Assembly: GCA_034670405.1 (NCBI GenBank) | Contig: JAXDDX010000003.1 | Coordinates: forward strand, 9,284,501 to 9,348,500 | Direction of reading: 5' to 3' | DNA: 64,000 bases | Source of the DNA: Hoplostethus atlanticus | Lineage: Eukaryota > Chordata > Actinopteri > Trachichthyiformes > Trachichthyidae | In this document: in pieces, positions 61,406 to 64,000 of the stretch | How the letters are laid out: each line of letters starts with the position of its first letter | Numbering within the stretch: position 1 is the stretch's first letter | Position numbers and translations under genes: made by a program | The notes under the pieces: generated by a model | Told to the model about the DNA's origin: nothing | Database searches by the model: none | What the model saw: the letters and a program-made list of their open reading frames with translations, nothing else

Positions 61406-61419
61406 CCACTAAGGGGCGC
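61406..61419 (+). promoter_or_regulatory. CTCF-like core motif, copy 2
   Basis: CCACTAAGGGGCGC, 13 of 14 positions, exactly 152 bp after copy 1. Confidence 0.4.
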
Positions 61420-61557
61420 TACAAATGCCAAAAAATGGGCGTGGCATAACACAAATCAGACTATAAATCAGAAATTGTTTGTCCAATCATTACAAAACTT
61501 GCAAGATATGTTTGATAACAATGTTGAACCACGTGTGTAAAATTATTTTGAAATCGC

Positions 61558-61571
61558 TCATTAGGGGGCGC
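61558..61571 (+). promoter_or_regulatory. CTCF-like core motif, copy 3
   Basis: TCATTAGGGGGCGC, 12 of 14 positions, 152 bp after copy 2. Confidence 0.3.
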
Positions 61572-61678
61572 CACCAGTTCCAAACATGTGCATGGGGCTG
61601 GCGCAAATTTGTCCAAACATCACCACACTTGGTAGATATTTATGTTGAACTAAGTTTGTAAAATTACCTTAAAAATGG

Positions 61679-61692
61679 CCAATAGGGGGCGC
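61679..61692 (+). promoter_or_regulatory. CTCF-like core motif, copy 4
   Basis: CCAATAGGGGGCGC, 13 of 14 positions, 121 bp after copy 3, so the last unit is shortened. Confidence 0.4.
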
Positions 61693-62574
61693 CACAAATC
61701 TTTTCCATATGGGCTTACAGTATAGTTTTTTTCTGGGGCTTTTATGTTTAAACTGAACTTGGAATGGAAGCCTCTGTCCTAGTGGCCTTGCTTACTTAAA
61801 CATACAGTTAACTGCATATATTTTTTCGTGGAATTTACCTTCTTCTGTCACTCTGCATGCAGTTTGCAGTAACAAAATGGTTTGAACCCGCGAATCGCCG
61901 CTTGCGGCTATATTTTTGATAATGATTTTCGTCAGCATTTATTTTGACATCTAAGGGATGGATGGACCAAAAAAACATGGTAGGAAATGTATCCCCCCGT
62001 AACGACAGAGCTACTAGATTCTCTGACTGTTGGCAGACATACGTTGTACCCTGTAGTAGTTTAAATAGCGACTGGTCCTGCAGCAGTGATCTCATTATTG
62101 TATTATTTGTTTCTTTGTACAGCCTCTTGTGTCTGCTTTTGGTTTTAACATTGACGTCTTCACATTTTCTTACCACCCACTTGGTCGACAGTGGACCAAA
62201 TATGATAGTTGTGTGTATATGTGGGCAGATTCATTGCATATTACTGATGTAGGTTAAAAAAATTCCACTTTACAGACAGCTCCTCTCTGAATAGAACAGA
62301 TTTGTCTTTTCAAATCTTATTTCTCTGTTGTTTTTTTTTGTCTTTATTGGATGATTTATTTAGTTATATATTGAGTTTAATATATTGAGCATTTGTCTAG
62401 AACTTTTACAAGGGTCTTCGGTTATTTTATTGTGGAAGGTTTTGTCATTTATTTGATTGTACTGTGTTAAAGGGAAGAGAGAATGTTACAATTTTAATTG
62501 AAATGTTTTCTTTCAGTGGTGTATAGCGTATCAAGGTATGTCAGTTTGAATGTCAGTTACCTACAGCAAGTGAA

Positions 62575-62580
62575 AATAAA
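62575..62580 (+). promoter_or_regulatory. cadm1: Candidate polyadenylation signal AATAAA
   Basis: The canonical hexamer in agtgaaaataaatctttcg is the first good one after the stop codon. T-rich sequence follows. Distal signals may also exist. Confidence 0.5.
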
Positions 62581-62600
62581 TCTTTCGTTGCATATATCCT

Positions 62601-64000
62601 GCTTAGAAATCCTTGCTGCACAGAATTTCCTTTTCTTCCTTGCCCACACAAGTGTAAAAAAACATTCAAACACTTTCTGTGCTGTCTGTAATGACATGTT
62701 ACCTATGGGCTGTCTTGGCGGGTCACGTGGGCAGAGAAAACCTTGCAAGTTATCAAAGACTTGCTTAGAGCTTTAGAGTGGGTATGGGAAAGGTCATTTT
62801 CTTACTGTCATCTTACAGCCTCAAACCTTCATACAAGGCCGTAGAGCCATTGATTGATACACATTCCTTTTTTCACCAACACACTTCACGACATCCCACA
62901 CTCACGGACAGACACAGTGTACACACCTGCATGCTCAATGTCCATGACAAGACCGCAGTCTAATTCTGTTACAGCTATAAGAGGAACGTGTAAAACATAG
63001 ACTTGTTTGGTAATTAGTGAGTGATTTCATTGTATTGCCTGAATAGAAAAAAAACAAAAAAAACAACTATAAATGTATTATCAAAAAGGATAACCACTGC
63101 CTTAAACCCACCTCTTGATACTTGTCATTATAAAGCAAAACACTGAAGGACTTCATTTAGTGCCTTCTTTGATTTTGAGGCATATGGTTACTATCATATC
63201 ATCCTGTATACTCTACAGTATATCTTGTATATTTCTATACTTTATATCTTACAGGGCCAATATTCATTGAGGTTGTCTGTTTTCATGCACCATACACATG
63301 CATCACGATTAAGACCTGGAACAATGAGCTGGAAGGATTTTTGAGAATGATTTTGATGTTGGAAAAAAGGCTGAAATTATATTTGTATGTTTACCAGGGT
63401 GGTATGGCAGCTTCCATTGACTAGAATGTTGTATGCTGAGCTAGAGTATTTATTGTCTTGGTTAGTGATCGCATTTTACCCGAAATTCCAACATGGCCAT
63501 GATTACTGATAACTGTGTTGCTTAATTTGGTATTTATCTGGTTATCTTAGGACAAGGCTCACCAGTAAAATTAGAGGGGCGTACAGTATAACTAAAAGCT
63601 GTGATAAGCTGCAACTGACTTCCATTTTTTTCCGCATAGAGAATTTCAGTGTCATGGAAACACACAGCGATTAATTGCATGACGGATTTTGTTTTGAAGA
63701 CTGTGTCTATCTTAACTGGGTGAAAAGTGCTGCTTTTATCAAGAATCGCTAAGGATTGTTCGAAGCATCATTGTAATCCAATTTTGATTTCACTACTTGA
63801 TATTTAGTATGTTTGTTTTCACTCTCTCAGGTTCATGAGTGTTAATAGTTGTGTTTTGCATCTCAGGTAGAATGCAAATGTAAGGCCCCAAGTGTATACT
63901 GTAGTACCACAGCTACTCAAAAGTGAAGAAATCACAAGATGTACATGTTTTTCTCAGTTGTACATGTTTATGTGTTCTTAATATGGTGCACTGTTACAGT
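62601..64000 (+). other. 3' flank or distal UTR
   Basis: AT-rich sequence with no gene, recognisable repeat or RNA seen. An A-rich stretch at 63047-63066 is the only feature. Confidence 0.6.

Larger units (their letters stand above)
60735..61920. repeat. Fish repeat with degenerate tandem units, GGGGGCGC core
   Basis: It opens near gggttcaaaccccggag and ends near cgccgcttgcggctatat. The interior has repeating units: gatatgt recurs at 61201, 61353 and 61505 (period 152), and a related block sits near 61635. Each unit carries an aGGGGGCGC-type core. I recognise the end phrase from many fish genomes but cannot name the class. No ORF is present. Confidence 0.7.
59443..62600 (+). other. cadm1: cadm1 3' UTR (probable extent)
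   Basis: It follows the TAA. It holds G-rich and GT repeats at 59461-59541, G-runs near 59597-59632, C-runs at 59810-59832, and the tandem repeat at 60735-61920. The first good AATAAA is at 62575-62580. The 3' end is an inference; a shorter form using a variant signal is possible. Confidence 0.5.

Overview
The window is vertebrate genomic DNA, almost certainly from a ray-finned (teleost, probably percomorph) fish. It holds most of one gene on the + strand: cadm1, which encodes cell adhesion molecule 1 (nectin-like 2 / SynCAM1). The evidence for a fish is the tRNA-derived SINE and other interspersed repeats of kinds I know from teleost genomes, the dense CA/GT and CT microsatellites, and a CADM1 protein that matches the mammalian one closely but not identically. 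I cannot tell whether it is the a or b teleost paralog. No second gene, tRNA, rRNA, CRISPR array or prokaryotic feature was found.

Layout: 1-35360 is the 3' part of a very long first intron (the signal-peptide exon lies upstream of the window). Nine coding exons follow: 35361-35501, 38226-38378, 39253-39390, 42509-42667, 43375-43471, 43796-43968, 51074-51124, 59063-59191 and 59324-59442 (stop TAA at 59440-59442). Joined, they give 386 residues starting at the Gly-Gln-Asn-Leu that begins the mature ectodomain: three Ig domains (each split over two exons, each with its Cys pair), a short Thr/Pro stalk, one transmembrane helix, a protein 4.1-binding juxtamembrane motif and a C-terminal PDZ ligand. 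The 3' UTR begins at 59443; the best poly(A) signal seen is at 62575-62580. Nothing gene-like was seen from there to 64000.

The points most worth a second look are regulatory. A near-ideal recursive-splice (ratchet) site lies in intron 1 at 2557|2558, with a second candidate at 22761|22762 and a weak tandem pair near 12410 and 12454. A well-formed 21-nt microexon lies at 32110-32130 and would add seven codons in frame just before Ig1. Long UG repeats sit beside exon 4 and beside the skippable stalk exon, and a ~280-nt pyrimidine tract abuts exon 3. Four CTCF-like core motifs are carried by a degenerate tandem repeat (152-bp period over its first three units) inside or just past the 3' UTR. 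There are G-rich runs right after the stop codon, a short non-autonomous DNA transposon in intron 7, and an unexplained antisense patch in intron 2 with coding-like composition. I saw no sign of a wholly new multi-gene system.
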